From the NCBI RefSeq assembly GCF_900103265.1, contig NZ_FMWX01000001.1:1-64000 (forward strand): a stretch of 64,000 bases of DNA, written 5' to 3'. The notes under the pieces were generated by a model, which saw nothing but the letters and a program-made list of their open reading frames with translations, was not told the origin of the DNA and did no database searches. The position numbers were made by a program, and so were the translations under genes. Each line of letters starts with the position of its first letter. Position 1 is the first letter of the stretch. Shown here one piece after another: positions 37,511 to 47,772 of this stretch. Origin of the DNA: Sphingomonas sp. NFR15. GTDB lineage: Bacteria; Pseudomonadota; Alphaproteobacteria; Sphingomonadales; Sphingomonadaceae.

Positions 37511-38575
37511 TCAGGCGGCGAGCGCTGCGGTTCTCCCCTCGCCCGCGATGATCGCGCGGGCCAGCCGGTCGGCCGCGAGATGCGGCGCCACCTGATCCGC
37601 ATCGGCGAGATCGAGCACCTGCGCGAGCCGCGTGCCGATGCGATCGACACGCGCGCGCGACTCGTCCTCGCTCCAGCCGAGATACTCGGCGGCGACGTTG
37701 ATGATGCCGCCTGCATTCACCAGATAATCGGGCGCGTAGAGGATGCCGCGTTCCGCCAATTCATCGCCTTGCGCGGACGTGGCGAGTTGGTTGTTGGCAG
37801 CGCCGCACACCACCTTGGCCCGGAGCCGGCGAACCGCCGCCGGATCGAGCACGCCACCAAGCGCGCAGGGCGCGAACACGTCGATCTCCGCCTCCAGCAA
37901 CGCCGCCGAGCTCATGATGTGCGCGCCGAACGCCGTCGCCGCTCGCGCCGCGATCTCGCCGCGCGATTCGGCGACGATCAGGCGCGCGCCGCTTTCGTGG
38001 AGCAACCGACATAGCGCGAAGCCGACATGCCCAAGCCCCTGCACCCCGACCGTGACATCGGATAGGGGAGCGCCGAGCGTGCGGCGCACGGCGACCTCCA
38101 TCGCGCCCAGCACGCCGCGCGCCGTCCATGGCGAGGGATCGCCCCCTGCCCGGCCAGGCTGCTGGGTCAGGCCGGCGACGTGGCGGGTGGCTTCGGCGAC
38201 ATCGCCCATATCCTCGACGCTGGTGCCGACGTCCTCCGCGGTCACGTAGCGGCCGCCGAGCGACTCGACCGCACGGCCGAACGCGCGGAACAGCGCCGAC
38301 CGGTCGAACGCCCCGCGCGGAGCTCGGATCACCGCCTTGCCGCCGCCCAGCGGCAACCCGGCCAGCGCGTTCTTGTAGCTCATGCCCTCGGCCAACCGCA
38401 CCGCGTCCGCCGTCGCTTCGCTTATCGACGGATATGACTGGAATCGGCAGCCGCCTGCCGCTGCGCCCAGGCTCGTCGAGTGGATCACGATGACGCCCTC
38501 CAACCCCGAAGCGGGATCGTCCAAGCGAACGATTTCGCGCGGCGGCAGGGGTTCGAGCGAATGGGACACAGGCAT
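37511..38575 (-). CDS. Leucine-dehydrogenase-type Glu/Leu/Phe/Val dehydrogenase
   Basis: This 354-residue NAD-dependent amino acid dehydrogenase has the substrate-binding and catalytic lysines in MSYKNALAGLPLGGGKAVI (Lys68, Lys80), the AEDVGTSVEDM motif and a Rossmann VGVQGLGHVGFALCR. The length fits leucine/phenylalanine dehydrogenases better than glutamate dehydrogenases. It should oxidatively deaminate a branched-chain or aromatic amino acid. It is divergent from an Lrp/AsnC regulator and heads an apparent dehydrogenase-ACT-permease unit. Confidence 0.9.
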   Translation of the reverse strand: MPVSHSLEPLPPREIVRLDDPASGLEGVIVIHSTSLGAAAGGCRFQSYPSISEATADAVRLAEGMSYKNALAGLPLGGGKAVIRAPRGAFDRSALFRAFGRAVESLGGRYVTAEDVGTSVEDMGDVAEATRHVAGLTQQPGRAGGDPSPWTARGVLGAMEVAVRRTLGAPLSDVTVGVQGLGHVGFALCRLLHESGARLIVAESRGEIAARAATAFGAHIMSSAALLEAEIDVFAPCALGGVLDPAAVRRLRAKVVCGAANNQLATSAQGDELAERGILYAPDYLVNAGGIINVAAEYLGWSEDESRARVDRIGTRLAQVLDLADADQVAPHLAADRLARAIIAGEGRTAALAA

Positions 38576-38629
38576 CGGGATACGTCCTCGGAATTTCGAG
38601 AGAACATTACGCGAGATTTCGCGGCGATT

Positions 38630-38683
38630 CCGACCTATTTCGCTTCCGTCTGGCGCGATCCGACATATATTGACCCGACATAT
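38630..38683. promoter_or_regulatory. Phased CCGACMTAT repeats, candidate Lrp sites
   Basis: CCGACCTAT (38630-38638), CCGACATAT (38660-38668) and CCGACATAT (38675-38683) are direct repeats at 30 and 15 nt distances in the divergent region between the dehydrogenase and the Lrp/AsnC gene. Lrp-type octamers often bind several spaced half-sites. Confidence 0.5.
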
Positions 38684-38702
38684 CGCAGACTCGGGAAAAA
38701 AC

Positions 38703-39167
38703 GTGCTGGATAAGCTGGACAGCTACGAGCGGAAGATCCTGCGGGTGTTGCAGGCCGACGCATCGCTTTCGACTGCGGCGGTGGCGGAGGCGGTCGGCCT
38801 CTCCGCCTCACCCTGCTGGCGACGAATAGACCGGCTTGAGCGCGACGGTTTCATCAAACGTCGCGTCGCGATCCTGGATCGCAAGAAGCTCGGGCTGAAC
38901 GCACAGATATTCGCGCAGGTGAAGCTCAACGCGCACGGCCGCGCGCATCTCGACGAATTCGCCTCCGCGATCCGCGACTTCCCTGAAGTGCTCGAATGCC
39001 ACGTCCTGATGGGATCGATGGACTTCATGCTGCGCGTCGTCGCCGCCGATATCGAGGCCTATGAACGTTTCTTCTTCGAAAAGCTCTCGACGTTGCCGGG
39101 CGTGAACGAGATCAACTCGATCGTGGCGCTGTCGGAGATCAAATCAACCACGGCGCTACCGGTCTGA
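38703..39167 (+). CDS. Lrp/AsnC-family regulator
   Basis: This 154-residue protein (GTG start at 38703) has an N-terminal helix-turn-helix (KLDSYERKILRVLQADASLS, then VAEAVGLSASPCWRRIDRLE) and a C-terminal RAM/ligand domain (CHVLMGSMDFMLRVVAADIEAYE). Such proteins sense amino acids and often control a divergent catabolic gene, here the leucine-dehydrogenase-type gene. Its 3' end overlaps the convergent IclR gene by 12 nt. Confidence 0.9.
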   Translation: MLDKLDSYERKILRVLQADASLSTAAVAEAVGLSASPCWRRIDRLERDGFIKRRVAILDRKKLGLNAQIFAQVKLNAHGRAHLDEFASAIRDFPEVLECHVLMGSMDFMLRVVAADIEAYERFFFEKLSTLPGVNEINSIVALSEIKSTTALPV

Positions 39168-39977
39168 CGGCTCGCCCTTCGACCGACCCAGCGTAAGTCC
39201 GGCGGCTTGCGAAATCGCGTCCGCCGCGCGCCGCAACGGCTCCAACAGCCGCTCGTGGCGCGCGTCTCCATCCGCACCGATCAATGTCGCGATCGTCAAG
39301 GCCGCGTTGAGCGGCGCACCCGGGCTGCCGACCAGCACGCCCATGTCGGCGCTGCCGAGAAACCGCTCGCCGACCGACTCGGCATATCCGTCGCGCGTGA
39401 TCGCCGCGATCCGTTCCAGCTTCTGCTTGCGCGCGGTGGCGCTCATCGCGCGCCATTCGGGCAACCGGCCGAGCACCCCGTCGCGCGCCTGCGCCTGCAA
39501 GCCCGCGAGCAGCAGGCGGCCTGAATTGGTGTGGATCGGCGAATGGGTCGAACCGACCTCGACCGAGAGGCGGAAAGCGTTCGGACTTTCCTCCTGTGCC
39601 AGCACCAGCACCGCGTCGCTCTGCAATACGGTGAGATGGCAGCTTTCGCGGACCTCGTCCGCGAGCGCGCGCATGAACGGGCGCGCGGTTGCGACCAGCC
39701 GTTCATAAGGCGAATGAATGCGCGCCAGTTGGAACAGCTTGAGCGTGAGCGAATAGCCCCCGCTGGTCGGCTCGCGCGCGATGAACCCGCGCCCCTCCAG
39801 ACAGGCGAGCATGCGGAACAGTTCATTGGGTTGCCGTTCGAGCGCGCGCGCGAGTTGCGATTGCGTGAGCGGCACCGCCTGATCGGCGAGATACTCGATG
39901 ATATCGAGACCCTTTTCGAGCGCCGGCACCATATATTTGCGGCGACGCTCATCGGTCGACAGTGCCTTCTCGGACAT
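39156..39977 (-). CDS. IclR-family regulator of the glycan locus
   Basis: This 273-residue protein has an N-terminal winged helix (VPALEKGLDIIEYLAD, then LTQSQLARALERQPNELFRML) and a C-terminal IclR effector domain (about 100-260). The IclR family includes KdgR-type regulators of pectin and sugar-acid catabolism. It is divergent from the CaiB/BaiF-GH43 pair, and direct repeats lie in the gap. It is the only regulator seen in the 39-64 kb glycan region, so it may control the whole locus. The ATG at 39977 is preferred over longer in-frame starts. Confidence 0.88.
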   Translation of the reverse strand: MSEKALSTDERRRKYMVPALEKGLDIIEYLADQAVPLTQSQLARALERQPNELFRMLACLEGRGFIAREPTSGGYSLTLKLFQLARIHSPYERLVATARPFMRALADEVRESCHLTVLQSDAVLVLAQEESPNAFRLSVEVGSTHSPIHTNSGRLLLAGLQAQARDGVLGRLPEWRAMSATARKQKLERIAAITRDGYAESVGERFLGSADMGVLVGSPGAPLNAALTIATLIGADGDARHERLLEPLRRAADAISQAAGLTLGRSKGEPSDR

Positions 39978-40065
39978 CGTGTTCCCTATACCGGAATATC
40001 TAAGCCCTTGTATCTCAACATGTGGCACTCAGACAACGGCCCGGCGCGAACCCGCCAGTTCGCCG

Positions 40066-40102
40066 TTGTATATTCATATAGACATTGTATGTTCATATAC
40101 AA
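40066..40102. promoter_or_regulatory. Repeated TTGTATRTTCATATA boxes, candidate IclR operator
   Basis: TTGTATATTCATATA (40066-40080) and TTGTATGTTCATATA (40085-40099) form a 15-nt direct repeat with a 19-nt period. The second copy is also part of an inverted repeat, TTGTAT-6 nt-ATACAA (40085-40102). The AT-rich tract is striking in this GC-rich genome and lies between IclR and CaiB-1. Confidence 0.6.
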
Positions 40103-40140
40103 ATATTCTCGGCGGAGTGATCTCGTGAAGCGGCCGCGCA

Positions 40141-41319
40141 ATGCACGCTGAGGCATTTTCAAGACAATCAGCGCAACCATCCGGCCCGCTCGCTGGATTG
40201 GTCGTGCTCGACATGGCGCAGTTCCTCGCAGGGCCTGCGGCGGCGTTGCAACTCGGCGATCTCGGCGCGCGCGTCATCAAGATCGAACGGCCGGACGGCG
40301 GCGACCTCGCGCGACGAATGTATCTGAGCGACACCGATATCGACAGCCACTCGACCTTGTTTCACGCCATCAACCGCAACAAGGAAAGCATCGCGCTCGA
40401 TCTCAAAGCGGCGGACGACCTCGCGGCGGCGAAGCGGCTGATCGAACAGGCCGATGTCGTCATCCAGAACTTCCGTCCCGGTGTGATCGAGCGGCTCGGC
40501 TTGGGCTACGATGTCGTCAGGCGGATCAACCGCCGCATCATCTATGCGAGCGTGTCGGGCTATGGCGGCGCGGGGCCGTGGGCGAAGCTGCCCGGCCAGG
40601 ATCTGCTCGCGCAGGCACGCTCCGGCGTGATGTGGCTGACGGGAACGGCCGAAAGCGGACCGATGCCGATCGGGCTCTCGGTCGCCGACATGCTCGCCAG
40701 CCATGTACTCGCCAAGGGTATTCTGGCGCTGCTCGTCCGGCGCGGGCTGACCGGCGTCGGCGGGCAGGTTGAGACCAGCTTGCTCGAAGTGCTGGTCGAT
40801 TTCCAGTTCGAGTTGCTTACGACGCATCTCAACGATGGCGGTCGTGCGCCGCAGCGCGCCGCCGCGCACGGCGCCAACGCCTATCTCGCGGCACCTTACG
40901 GCGTATATGCGACGCGGGACGGGCATCTGGCGCTGGCGATGACGCCGCTCGCGCGGATCGAAACGTTGCTCGAGCTGCCGGGGTTGGCGGATGCCGGCGA
41001 CGGCTTCGCGGGCCGCGATGCCTTGCTCGACCGCATCGGCCGCCGGCTGAGGGAACGTACCACCGACGAATGGCTGACGATCCTCGAGCCCGCCGGCATC
41101 TGGACGGCGCCCGTGCTCGACTGGCCGGCCTTGCTTGAGGCGGAGAGCTTCCGCGCGCTCGATATGCTCCAGCGGATCGGCACCAGGTCCGGCTCGATCC
41201 ATACCACGGCAAGTCCACTACGGATCGACGGCATGCGGCCGCTCAGCCCGAATGGCGCCCCCGATGTCGGACAGCATAGCGCCGCGATCCGCGACGCTTT
41301 CGGGCTCGATCGCGATTGA
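40141..41319 (+). CDS. CaiB/BaiF-family CoA-transferase (copy 1)
   Basis: This 392-residue class III CoA-transferase moves CoA between organic acids through an aspartyl-CoA intermediate. The N-terminal Rossmann core has [30 protein letters not shown]; the catalytic Asp is Asp154 in LPGQDLLAQ, followed by SGVMWLTG. The ATG at 40141 is used, without a strong ribosome site. It is followed 24 nt later by the GH43-like gene, an unusual partnership. It is a clear paralogue of the gene at 47773. Confidence 0.88.
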   Translation: MHAEAFSRQSAQPSGPLAGLVVLDMAQFLAGPAAALQLGDLGARVIKIERPDGGDLARRMYLSDTDIDSHSTLFHAINRNKESIALDLKAADDLAAAKRLIEQADVVIQNFRPGVIERLGLGYDVVRRINRRIIYASVSGYGGAGPWAKLPGQDLLAQARSGVMWLTGTAESGPMPIGLSVADMLASHVLAKGILALLVRRGLTGVGGQVETSLLEVLVDFQFELLTTHLNDGGRAPQRAAAHGANAYLAAPYGVYATRDGHLALAMTPLARIETLLELPGLADAGDGFAGRDALLDRIGRRLRERTTDEWLTILEPAGIWTAPVLDWPALLEAESFRALDMLQRIGTRSGSIHTTASPLRIDGMRPLSPNGAPDVGQHSAAIRDAFGLDRD

Positions 41320-41343
41320 CCGTATAAAGACCAGGAGACGGGC

Positions 41344-42411
41344 ATGGCCTTGAAGCAGGTTTCACGTCGCGGCGTACTCGCGGGCGGCGCGGCGGCCATG
41401 AGTGCCACGATCGGGACGTGCGCGTTTGCGAGGCGGCACCGCGATCCGGCGGCATGGCTCCGTACACCATATAAATACAACAAGCTGATCCTCGGCGGCT
41501 CAGGCGTGGCTGGTGCGTTCGATGAGAAGGCCGTCGACTGTCCGTTCGTCTTCTCGCACGAAGGCCGTTTCCATCTGACCTACGTCGGCTTCGATGGCAA
41601 CGGCTACCAAACCGGCATCGCGGTGTCCGACGATCTCGTTCATTGGGAGCGGCAGGGCATCATGCTGGCGCGCGACCCCGCCGATCCGGTCACGCGCTAC
41701 AATGTCGCCTCCGCCTCGATCCTGCGCGAAACCGAATTGTATTCCCCCGGTCGATTGATCCGCGTCCGCGGCGAATATGTCTGCGCGTGGCACGCCTATC
41801 CGAGCGCTGGGTATGAGGCCGGCCCGGCGGTGATTGGACTCGCGTTCAGCCGCGACCTCAAGACCTGGCGCCGCGAGCGGCCGATCCTGTTCCCGCGGGA
41901 CGGCGCCGATTGGGAGCGCGGCGGGCTCTACAAACCGTATTTGGTCAAGGATGGCGACACCTTCTACCTCTATTACAACGCCAAGACCGCCGAGAAGACG
42001 TGGCGTGAACAAACCGGCGTGGCGATCTCGCAGGATCTCAAGACGTGGCGGCGGCATCCGGGCAACCCGGTGCTGCGCAACGGTGCGCCCGACGCACCCG
42101 ACAGCCGTTTCGCGAGCGATCCCTTCGTGGTGACGCACCGCGGGCAATGGGCGATGTTCTACTTCGGCCTCTCCGCCGCCGACCGCAAGGCGCGTGATCT
42201 GGTCGCGGTGGGTTCAGACCCGTTGCACTTCACCAAACTCGACGAGGTATTGGTCGATGCTGGCCCGCACGGCTCGATCGACGACGACTATGCCCACAAG
42301 CCGGCACTGATCTCGCATAGGGGCGACTTGTACCATTTCTACTGCGCGGTCGGCGGGCGATACCCCGACGACGTACGCGGGATCTCGGTGGCGCGTTCGC
42401 GCCCCTGGTGA
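41344..42411 (+). CDS. Tat-exported five-bladed beta-propeller glycosidase (GH43-like)
   Basis: This 355-residue protein has a Tat leader (SRRGVLAGGAAA, Arg8-Arg9). The mature part is a repeated-blade beta-propeller with SDDLVHWERQG and SRDLKTWRRERPIL units, as in the GH32/43/68/117/130 superfamily; DCPFVF may carry the nucleophile-type Asp. It is probably an exo-acting glycosidase on arabinose- or galactose-type residues, but the exact family is not certain. An AGGAGA site precedes the start. Confidence 0.72.
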   Translation: MALKQVSRRGVLAGGAAAMSATIGTCAFARRHRDPAAWLRTPYKYNKLILGGSGVAGAFDEKAVDCPFVFSHEGRFHLTYVGFDGNGYQTGIAVSDDLVHWERQGIMLARDPADPVTRYNVASASILRETELYSPGRLIRVRGEYVCAWHAYPSAGYEAGPAVIGLAFSRDLKTWRRERPILFPRDGADWERGGLYKPYLVKDGDTFYLYYNAKTAEKTWREQTGVAISQDLKTWRRHPGNPVLRNGAPDAPDSRFASDPFVVTHRGQWAMFYFGLSAADRKARDLVAVGSDPLHFTKLDEVLVDAGPHGSIDDDYAHKPALISHRGDLYHFYCAVGGRYPDDVRGISVARSRPW

Positions 42412-42486
42412 AGAGCAGCGCCTCGCCCTCCGGCCCGCGCTGAAGTAGCGCAGGCGGGCGGCGGGCGTTCGGGCGCGGTTCGCGGG

Positions 42487-45400
42487 CTATTTCACGTCGA
42501 TCGAATCCGCGAACACCAGCCGTACCGGGCCGAGCAACCCCGAATCGAGCAACGGCTCATCCTTCTGGAAGAAGGTCCAGGTCGAGAAGGCGACGCGGCC
42601 ATCATCGGGCTTGGGTTGGCCCGCCTTGTACCAGTCCGGCAACGCGACCAGCTTGCGCGCCATCACGTCGGTCTTGCTGCCATCAGCCGCGAACCGCTCG
42701 CCGATCGGCCATTCGGCGTCGACACGTGGGTATGGATCGGGCTGTTGCGCATCACCAATCAGGCGGTTCGGCCACAGGCTGGTGACCGCGATGGCGACGT
42801 CGTTTTGCCCCACCCGCAGCGCGTCAGTGATATCGACCCGGTACGGCGCCTTCCACACCGTCCCGAGATCGCTCCCGTTGACGGTGACGTGCGCGAGCAC
42901 TTCGACGCGGCCGAGATCGAGGAAGGTGCGGCGCCTCGCCCGCCGTGCCTGCGCGGGCACGGTGATCTGCCGCGTATAGGTCGCGGTGCCTGCGAAATAC
43001 CGGATACCGGGATCCGCGTTGTGGCTGAGCGAGGCGAGCTTCGACAGCGCGGCGATTGCCGCCGCCCCCCGGCCGGGTTCGAACGCGACCTGCCAGCCAC
43101 CTTCGACCGTCAGCGGCGTGGGCACCTGCGCGGTGAACGCCGCGCCGGTATCGAGCGTGTACCGGCCGCTCTCGAACGCCAGCGCGCGCAGCCCGGTAGC
43201 GGTGCGCTCGATCTGCGCCGGCTGTGCGGCGATGTCCGGCGCTGGCGGCCCTTTGGCAGTGATGACCGCGATCTCGGCCGCAGACAGCACGCGCGGCGTG
43301 GTGACGATCGCGCTGTTGTCCCCTTCGAAGAAGTAGGTGACGCCGCTCGGCGACGGCGCATCGCTCCCGCCGGCGAACACTGTGCGGCCGCTCTTGAGAC
43401 CGGTCCGCGCGAGCTTGCCGTTGACGTAAAGGCGGGGTGTGCCGTGGTCATAGACCAAGGCGAAATGCGTCCAGCCCGCGATCGGCTGGTGCGAGACCAG
43501 CACCGCCGGCGCGGAGTCGGGCGACACCCGCTCGATCACATACGCACCGTTCCGTCCGACCGCGAGCCCCGCCACCGCCGTTCCGGCGCCATGCATGTCG
43601 GCGCCCGAGCGCGCCGGGATGACGTAGAATTTGCCCGTCTCATTGATCCGCCCTTCCGTGCGCTCCGGCGGCATCAGGCGCAGATCGATGTCGGGCTTCG
43701 CCCAAACCGAGAGCGTGAAGCTGTCGGACGGCGCTGGGGTGGTGGGCGGCGTCGCCGCGCCTAGATCGGCGAACCGCACCCCGTCTCGTGCTGCCCATCG
43801 CACGCTGGCGGCTGCGGGCTTGCGCAACATCACGAACGTCGATCCCGCCGGGTCGAGCGTGAAGGATACGCGCGTGCGGTCGCCCGTGGCATCGTACAGT
43901 GCTGGCGCGGCGACCGTACCGGTCTCTGGATTCCAGAGCTCGGGCGCCTTGCCGGCGACACGGAAGCTGCACGTCACCGTCTCGGCGCGGCGCTGGCGGT
44001 TCGCGACGAAATACATGTCGCCATCGGCCAGCGATCGATGCTGCCACACCACCTGCCCGTCCGGGGCGCCCGTGCGGCAATCGGCGTCCGGCCCGGCGCC
44101 GAGATCGCGAAGCACCCCCGCGATCGTGCCGGTCGTGTAGACCTTGCCTTTACCGAGCGTGTGCGCGCCATTCCCCGCGCCCCACAGGGCATCGACGTCG
44201 GCGCGAAACGCCGCCTCGGCGCGCGCGCCGCCGGCAAGCGACAGCAACCCGCGCGGGCGCTCGCCCAGCACGACCAGCCCGCGCGAAACCAGATCGCGCA
44301 ACCGTGCCGCGAGCGCGCCCGTCATACCGGTCAACCCGTCCGGCAGCACCAGCATCCGATAACTGGCGCCATTGGGCAGAACGATGCGCCCGTCCCGCAC
44401 CTCTGCCGAGGTCAGCAGCACCTCGGCATTGACGAAGTCATATTGATAGCCGGCAGGCATCGCTGGTGTGAAATGCGTGCCGATCCGCGGATTGCTGTCG
44501 GGCGAAATGTCGGGCCGGAGATATTCGGCCTGGTTGGGGCTGTCCTCGCCGACGAAATACAGCACGTCGGCGGCATGGTGGCCGAGGCCGAGCAGATACT
44601 GGCTGCGCGCCAGCGTATCGAGCCAAGGCTTGGCCGATTTGAACCAGGTGTTGCTTGCCTCCAGGTTGATCCCCCACGGGCCCATCGTCATGCCGGGCGC
44701 GGCCTTCGGGTCAGGCTGCATCGCGTAGCGGTGGAAATAGAGGCGATTGACCCCCTGGGAGAACATCAGGTCGCCCAGCGCCTTCATCGCATAGGGGTAA
44801 TCGGACCAGCGGCTGGTCTGCGCCTCGCCGGTGAACGCCTCCGCTGCGACGAGATCCTTGCCGTAGACGTGCGCGGCGGAACTCACCATCTTGACCGAGC
44901 GATTGTCGGTCCACGGCGTACGGGTCCAGAATTCGGTCATCGGGAACTGCACGCGCCCGGACACCTGCAACTCGTCGAATGGCCCCGGTCCATAGCCCTC
45001 GACGGTGAACTCGAGCCCAGCGGCGCGGACGCGCTGCTCCATCCGTCCGTAGTAATTGTCCGCCATCAGATCGGCGAGCGTGCGGCGGAAATCGAACAGG
45101 AACCGGTCGGATGTCTCGCGGTCGCCCACTACACGACCGATCAGCGCGGGCGCGAAGGTGGTCAGCGGATAGCCGTTGCGCTTGGCGAATGCGGGGGGCA
45201 CGCCCTCGCTCCAGTTTTGCAGCCCGGCCTCGTAGCTGTCGATCTCGATGCGCTTGAACGCCTTGCGCGCTTGGCCATCGGCAGCGGCGAGAACGCGCCC
45301 GATGCTGCTGTCGAACTGGTGATCGACCGCGGCGACATCGAACTTGTCGACCTCGAGACCGCGCCCGGAATCCGATGCGGCGACGTTGAGCTTGCCGGTG

Positions 45401-46518
45401 GGCGTGTGTCCGAGCCGCAGGATCGTCCAGCGCCCTTTCGGCGCGCGCCAGTCGAGCGAACCGTCCGCCGCGACCTTGCCGGTGAGGTCGATCACGGTGG
45501 CCGGGTCGATCGCCGGCGGGCTCACGGGCGCCCCCGCCGCGCCCGCACCGTTCGCGGGCAAGGCACGGAATCCATGTTCCGCCTTGATGTCCCAATCGGC
45601 GAGGCGCGGCGTTGCGTAGAACAGCGCCTCGGCGAGCTTCGCCTTGGCGGAAGGCGTCACCCTGAAGTAGCGTCCCGAGACACCCGCGAAATTCGCCGTT
45701 CCGGGCGCCTCGATCCCGCGTTCGGCGCCCACCGCCACCCGCGTGACCGGACGCCAGGCGCGGCCATCATCCGAGGCCTCGATCACGGCGGAGAACGCAG
45801 GCTGGTCCTTGTCGGCGTAGAGCGTCACCGCCTGCGCGGTAAAGGCGCCCTTGGTCGTGATGACGAGCGGCGCTTCCGGGCCGATCTCGACGGTCGAATG
45901 CAGATCGCGATCGACCAGCGTCGCGGCCGGGACGCTGCGCCCGCCGACGGACATCACCGTCACCGCCTCGCGCCACACGCTTTCGTCACTGGTGGAAGCC
46001 GGATAGGCCACGACGATCGCATCGCGATAGAAGCCGAGCTTGGTATAGGGTTGCGACAGCCGCGTCATGAGGCGCCGGCCACCCTCCACAGTCGTTTCGG
46101 TCCAGACGATCTGCTGCATCGCCTGCGCGGGGCTGATCCAGGGGCCGCCGCTCGACGACCAGCCCGGCGCGTTCTGCATCGCCACCGTCAGCCCCAGTTC
46201 GTCACCGCGCTTCATCATATGGGTCATCAGGTCGAGCCACTTCGGGCTGAGATAATCGACCGGTCCTTTGGGAATGTCGCTGCTGCCGTCGAACGCGAGC
46301 AGTCCGCCCAGCCCAGCCTCTCGCATCGCGGCGAGATCGGCGTCGATCCCCTCGCGCGTGACGTTGCCGTTCATCCAGAAATACAATGTCTTAGGCCGCG
46401 CCTCGGCGGGCGGGGTGCGAAACGCGGCTTCGCTCGGCAGAATATCGGCCGGGGCGGCGGTGGCGCAAAGCGCGGCAAGCGCGAAGCCGGAGGAAAGCGC
46501 GATAAGATGACGGATCAT
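42487..46518 (-). CDS. GH106-like alpha-L-rhamnosidase with inserted LamG domain
   Basis: This 1343-residue secreted protein has a signal peptide (about 1-25). The N-terminal part ([32 protein letters not shown] split across a short region) and the long catalytic core resemble GH106 rhamnosidases, whose founding member came from Sphingomonas. At about 930-1093 a LamG/concanavalin-like domain is present ([33 protein letters not shown]). A C-terminal galactose-binding-like sandwich follows ([19 protein letters not shown]). This is longer than usual GH106 enzymes (about 1100). It lies 29 nt behind the signal-less binding-like gene. The start at 46518 has GGAG upstream. Confidence 0.85.
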   Translation of the reverse strand: MIRHLIALSSGFALAALCATAAPADILPSEAAFRTPPAEARPKTLYFWMNGNVTREGIDADLAAMREAGLGGLLAFDGSSDIPKGPVDYLSPKWLDLMTHMMKRGDELGLTVAMQNAPGWSSSGGPWISPAQAMQQIVWTETTVEGGRRLMTRLSQPYTKLGFYRDAIVVAYPASTSDESVWREAVTVMSVGGRSVPAATLVDRDLHSTVEIGPEAPLVITTKGAFTAQAVTLYADKDQPAFSAVIEASDDGRAWRPVTRVAVGAERGIEAPGTANFAGVSGRYFRVTPSAKAKLAEALFYATPRLADWDIKAEHGFRALPANGAGAAGAPVSPPAIDPATVIDLTGKVAADGSLDWRAPKGRWTILRLGHTPTGKLNVAASDSGRGLEVDKFDVAAVDHQFDSSIGRVLAAADGQARKAFKRIEIDSYEAGLQNWSEGVPPAFAKRNGYPLTTFAPALIGRVVGDRETSDRFLFDFRRTLADLMADNYYGRMEQRVRAAGLEFTVEGYGPGPFDELQVSGRVQFPMTEFWTRTPWTDNRSVKMVSSAAHVYGKDLVAAEAFTGEAQTSRWSDYPYAMKALGDLMFSQGVNRLYFHRYAMQPDPKAAPGMTMGPWGINLEASNTWFKSAKPWLDTLARSQYLLGLGHHAADVLYFVGEDSPNQAEYLRPDISPDSNPRIGTHFTPAMPAGYQYDFVNAEVLLTSAEVRDGRIVLPNGASYRMLVLPDGLTGMTGALAARLRDLVSRGLVVLGERPRGLLSLAGGARAEAAFRADVDALWGAGNGAHTLGKGKVYTTGTIAGVLRDLGAGPDADCRTGAPDGQVVWQHRSLADGDMYFVANRQRRAETVTCSFRVAGKAPELWNPETGTVAAPALYDATGDRTRVSFTLDPAGSTFVMLRKPAAASVRWAARDGVRFADLGAATPPTTPAPSDSFTLSVWAKPDIDLRLMPPERTEGRINETGKFYVIPARSGADMHGAGTAVAGLAVGRNGAYVIERVSPDSAPAVLVSHQPIAGWTHFALVYDHGTPRLYVNGKLARTGLKSGRTVFAGGSDAPSPSGVTYFFEGDNSAIVTTPRVLSAAEIAVITAKGPPAPDIAAQPAQIERTATGLRALAFESGRYTLDTGAAFTAQVPTPLTVEGGWQVAFEPGRGAAAIAALSKLASLSHNADPGIRYFAGTATYTRQITVPAQARRARRRTFLDLGRVEVLAHVTVNGSDLGTVWKAPYRVDITDALRVGQNDVAIAVTSLWPNRLIGDAQQPDPYPRVDAEWPIGERFAADGSKTDVMARKLVALPDWYKAGQPKPDDGRVAFSTWTFFQKDEPLLDSGLLGPVRLVFADSIDVK

Positions 46519-46547
46519 GAGGATTCTCCCCGATACGGGCTGATGGA

Positions 46548-47657
46548 TCACCGGCTCGCGGCGTGCAGACGGTTAAGCGCCATGATGGCCTCGTCTGCGC
46601 TCTCTTGCCGTTGCAGCGCGAGGTTGAGACGTTGCGACGCGAGGTGCTGGAACGCCATGTAACCCCGGTGGCGCGGACGCAGCCAAGCGGCATCGAGCGT
46701 CGCTCGCGTCGCGCGGTAGAATTCCCGCGTCGCGGCGTTGGCCGCATCCGCGTCCCACGCGGCCGCATGCGCGGGCTGACCGCCATGCGTCGCGATGACA
46801 TCGCGCTGCACCGCGCCTCCTGCGATCCACGTGGCGAAGCGCACCGCCGCGGCCGGATCGCGGCCTCGGGCCGAAACGGCGATCCCGGTTCCGCCAAGCG
46901 CCGATCCGCTTGGGCCGTGTTCAAGCGTTGGAACGTCGGCGAAGCCAATGGTCTCCGATCGGAACCCAGGCATCGCATAGCTGACGTAACCGTAGATCAA
47001 CGGCGCCACAGCGAGCGTCGCGCCGGGACGGGCCATCTCCTCCAGCAGCGCAATCGGGTCCATGTCGTAAACACAGGGGTCCAGCGCGGCGGCGAACCTT
47101 TCGAGAAGCGCGAAGGCGCGCGCGGCTTCCGGCGGGAAAAGCGTCTCGCCCGTCGCGTCGAGGCGCACGCCGGTCAGCCCGCAAAGCGTGAAAAGGCTCA
47201 TCAGGCTGTGTGGCGGACGCAACGGCAACGCCGCCCGCCCCGCCAGCGCCAGCGCGGTTAGATCGGTCCAGTCGGCAACTGGCGCTGCGATGCGGCTCGG
47301 CACCCATGCCTGCACCTGCGCGGCCGCGTCGATCGGCAGCGCCCATTGGTGCCTCGCCCAACGGTAACTTTCATACGATCCTCCGATCGATCCCGCCGCG
47401 ATCGCGGCCAGCGCCGCTGGCTCGACCGCCTCGTCGAGCGCGATAAGGCACCCCGATTCGGCGATTTCACCGACATGCGGATGATCGATCACGATCAGAT
47501 CGTAGCGCTGCGCGAGATCCTCTACCGGGTAGGTTTCGAAGTCCTGCAGCGAACGGCGGTCCCAAGCGATCGTTTCGCCGGTCTGCTGTTCCCAGAGCGC
47601 GGATGCTGCGGCAAGCGGGTCGAAACCTCTTGGGTGGTCCCACGTCATACCGCGCAT
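46548..47657 (-). CDS. Family-1 solute-binding-like protein without signal peptide (copy 1)
   Basis: This 369-residue protein has the fold pattern of family 1 extracellular solute-binding proteins: [25 protein letters not shown] at the N-terminal lobe, [15 protein letters not shown] mid-way, and [27 protein letters not shown] near the end. It starts directly with [19 protein letters not shown] and has no hydrophobic leader or lipobox. The start at 47657 is well set by AGAGGA. A cytoplasmic role is implied, perhaps a sensor or enzyme partner. From memory, similar leaderless proteins occur next to CaiB/BaiF transferases. It is upstream of the GH106 gene. Confidence 0.75.
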   Translation of the reverse strand: MRGMTWDHPRGFDPLAAASALWEQQTGETIAWDRRSLQDFETYPVEDLAQRYDLIVIDHPHVGEIAESGCLIALDEAVEPAALAAIAAGSIGGSYESYRWARHQWALPIDAAAQVQAWVPSRIAAPVADWTDLTALALAGRAALPLRPPHSLMSLFTLCGLTGVRLDATGETLFPPEAARAFALLERFAAALDPCVYDMDPIALLEEMARPGATLAVAPLIYGYVSYAMPGFRSETIGFADVPTLEHGPSGSALGGTGIAVSARGRDPAAAVRFATWIAGGAVQRDVIATHGGQPAHAAAWDADAANAATREFYRATRATLDAAWLRPRHRGYMAFQHLASQRLNLALQRQESADEAIMALNRLHAASR

Positions 47658-47772
47658 ATTTATTCCTCTACAAATATCCGGTTCATATATAAAATCCGGT
47701 TGACACCCCATAGCGGCAACAATAGCGTGTGGGAATATCCCTCGATAAACATAATGCAGTAAGGATAAGCGC
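47658..47772. promoter_or_regulatory. Divergent promoter region of the main glycan operons
   Basis: This 115-nt AT-rich gap separates the leftward binding-like/GH106 pair from the rightward 11-gene operon. ATCCGGTT is repeated at 47676-47683 and 47694-47701, and GTTCATATA (47681-47689) matches the box in the IclR-CaiB-1 gap. TTGACA at 47700 is a possible -35 for the rightward operon; no good -10 is obvious. Confidence 0.55.

Noticed and set aside
44038..46662. An 874-codon open frame on the plus strand, antisense to the GH106 gene
   Set aside because: Its translation is rich in Arg, Ala and His with no recognisable domain, and it mirrors the codon structure of a well-supported secreted enzyme on the other strand. 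Long antisense frames are expected in GC-rich DNA.
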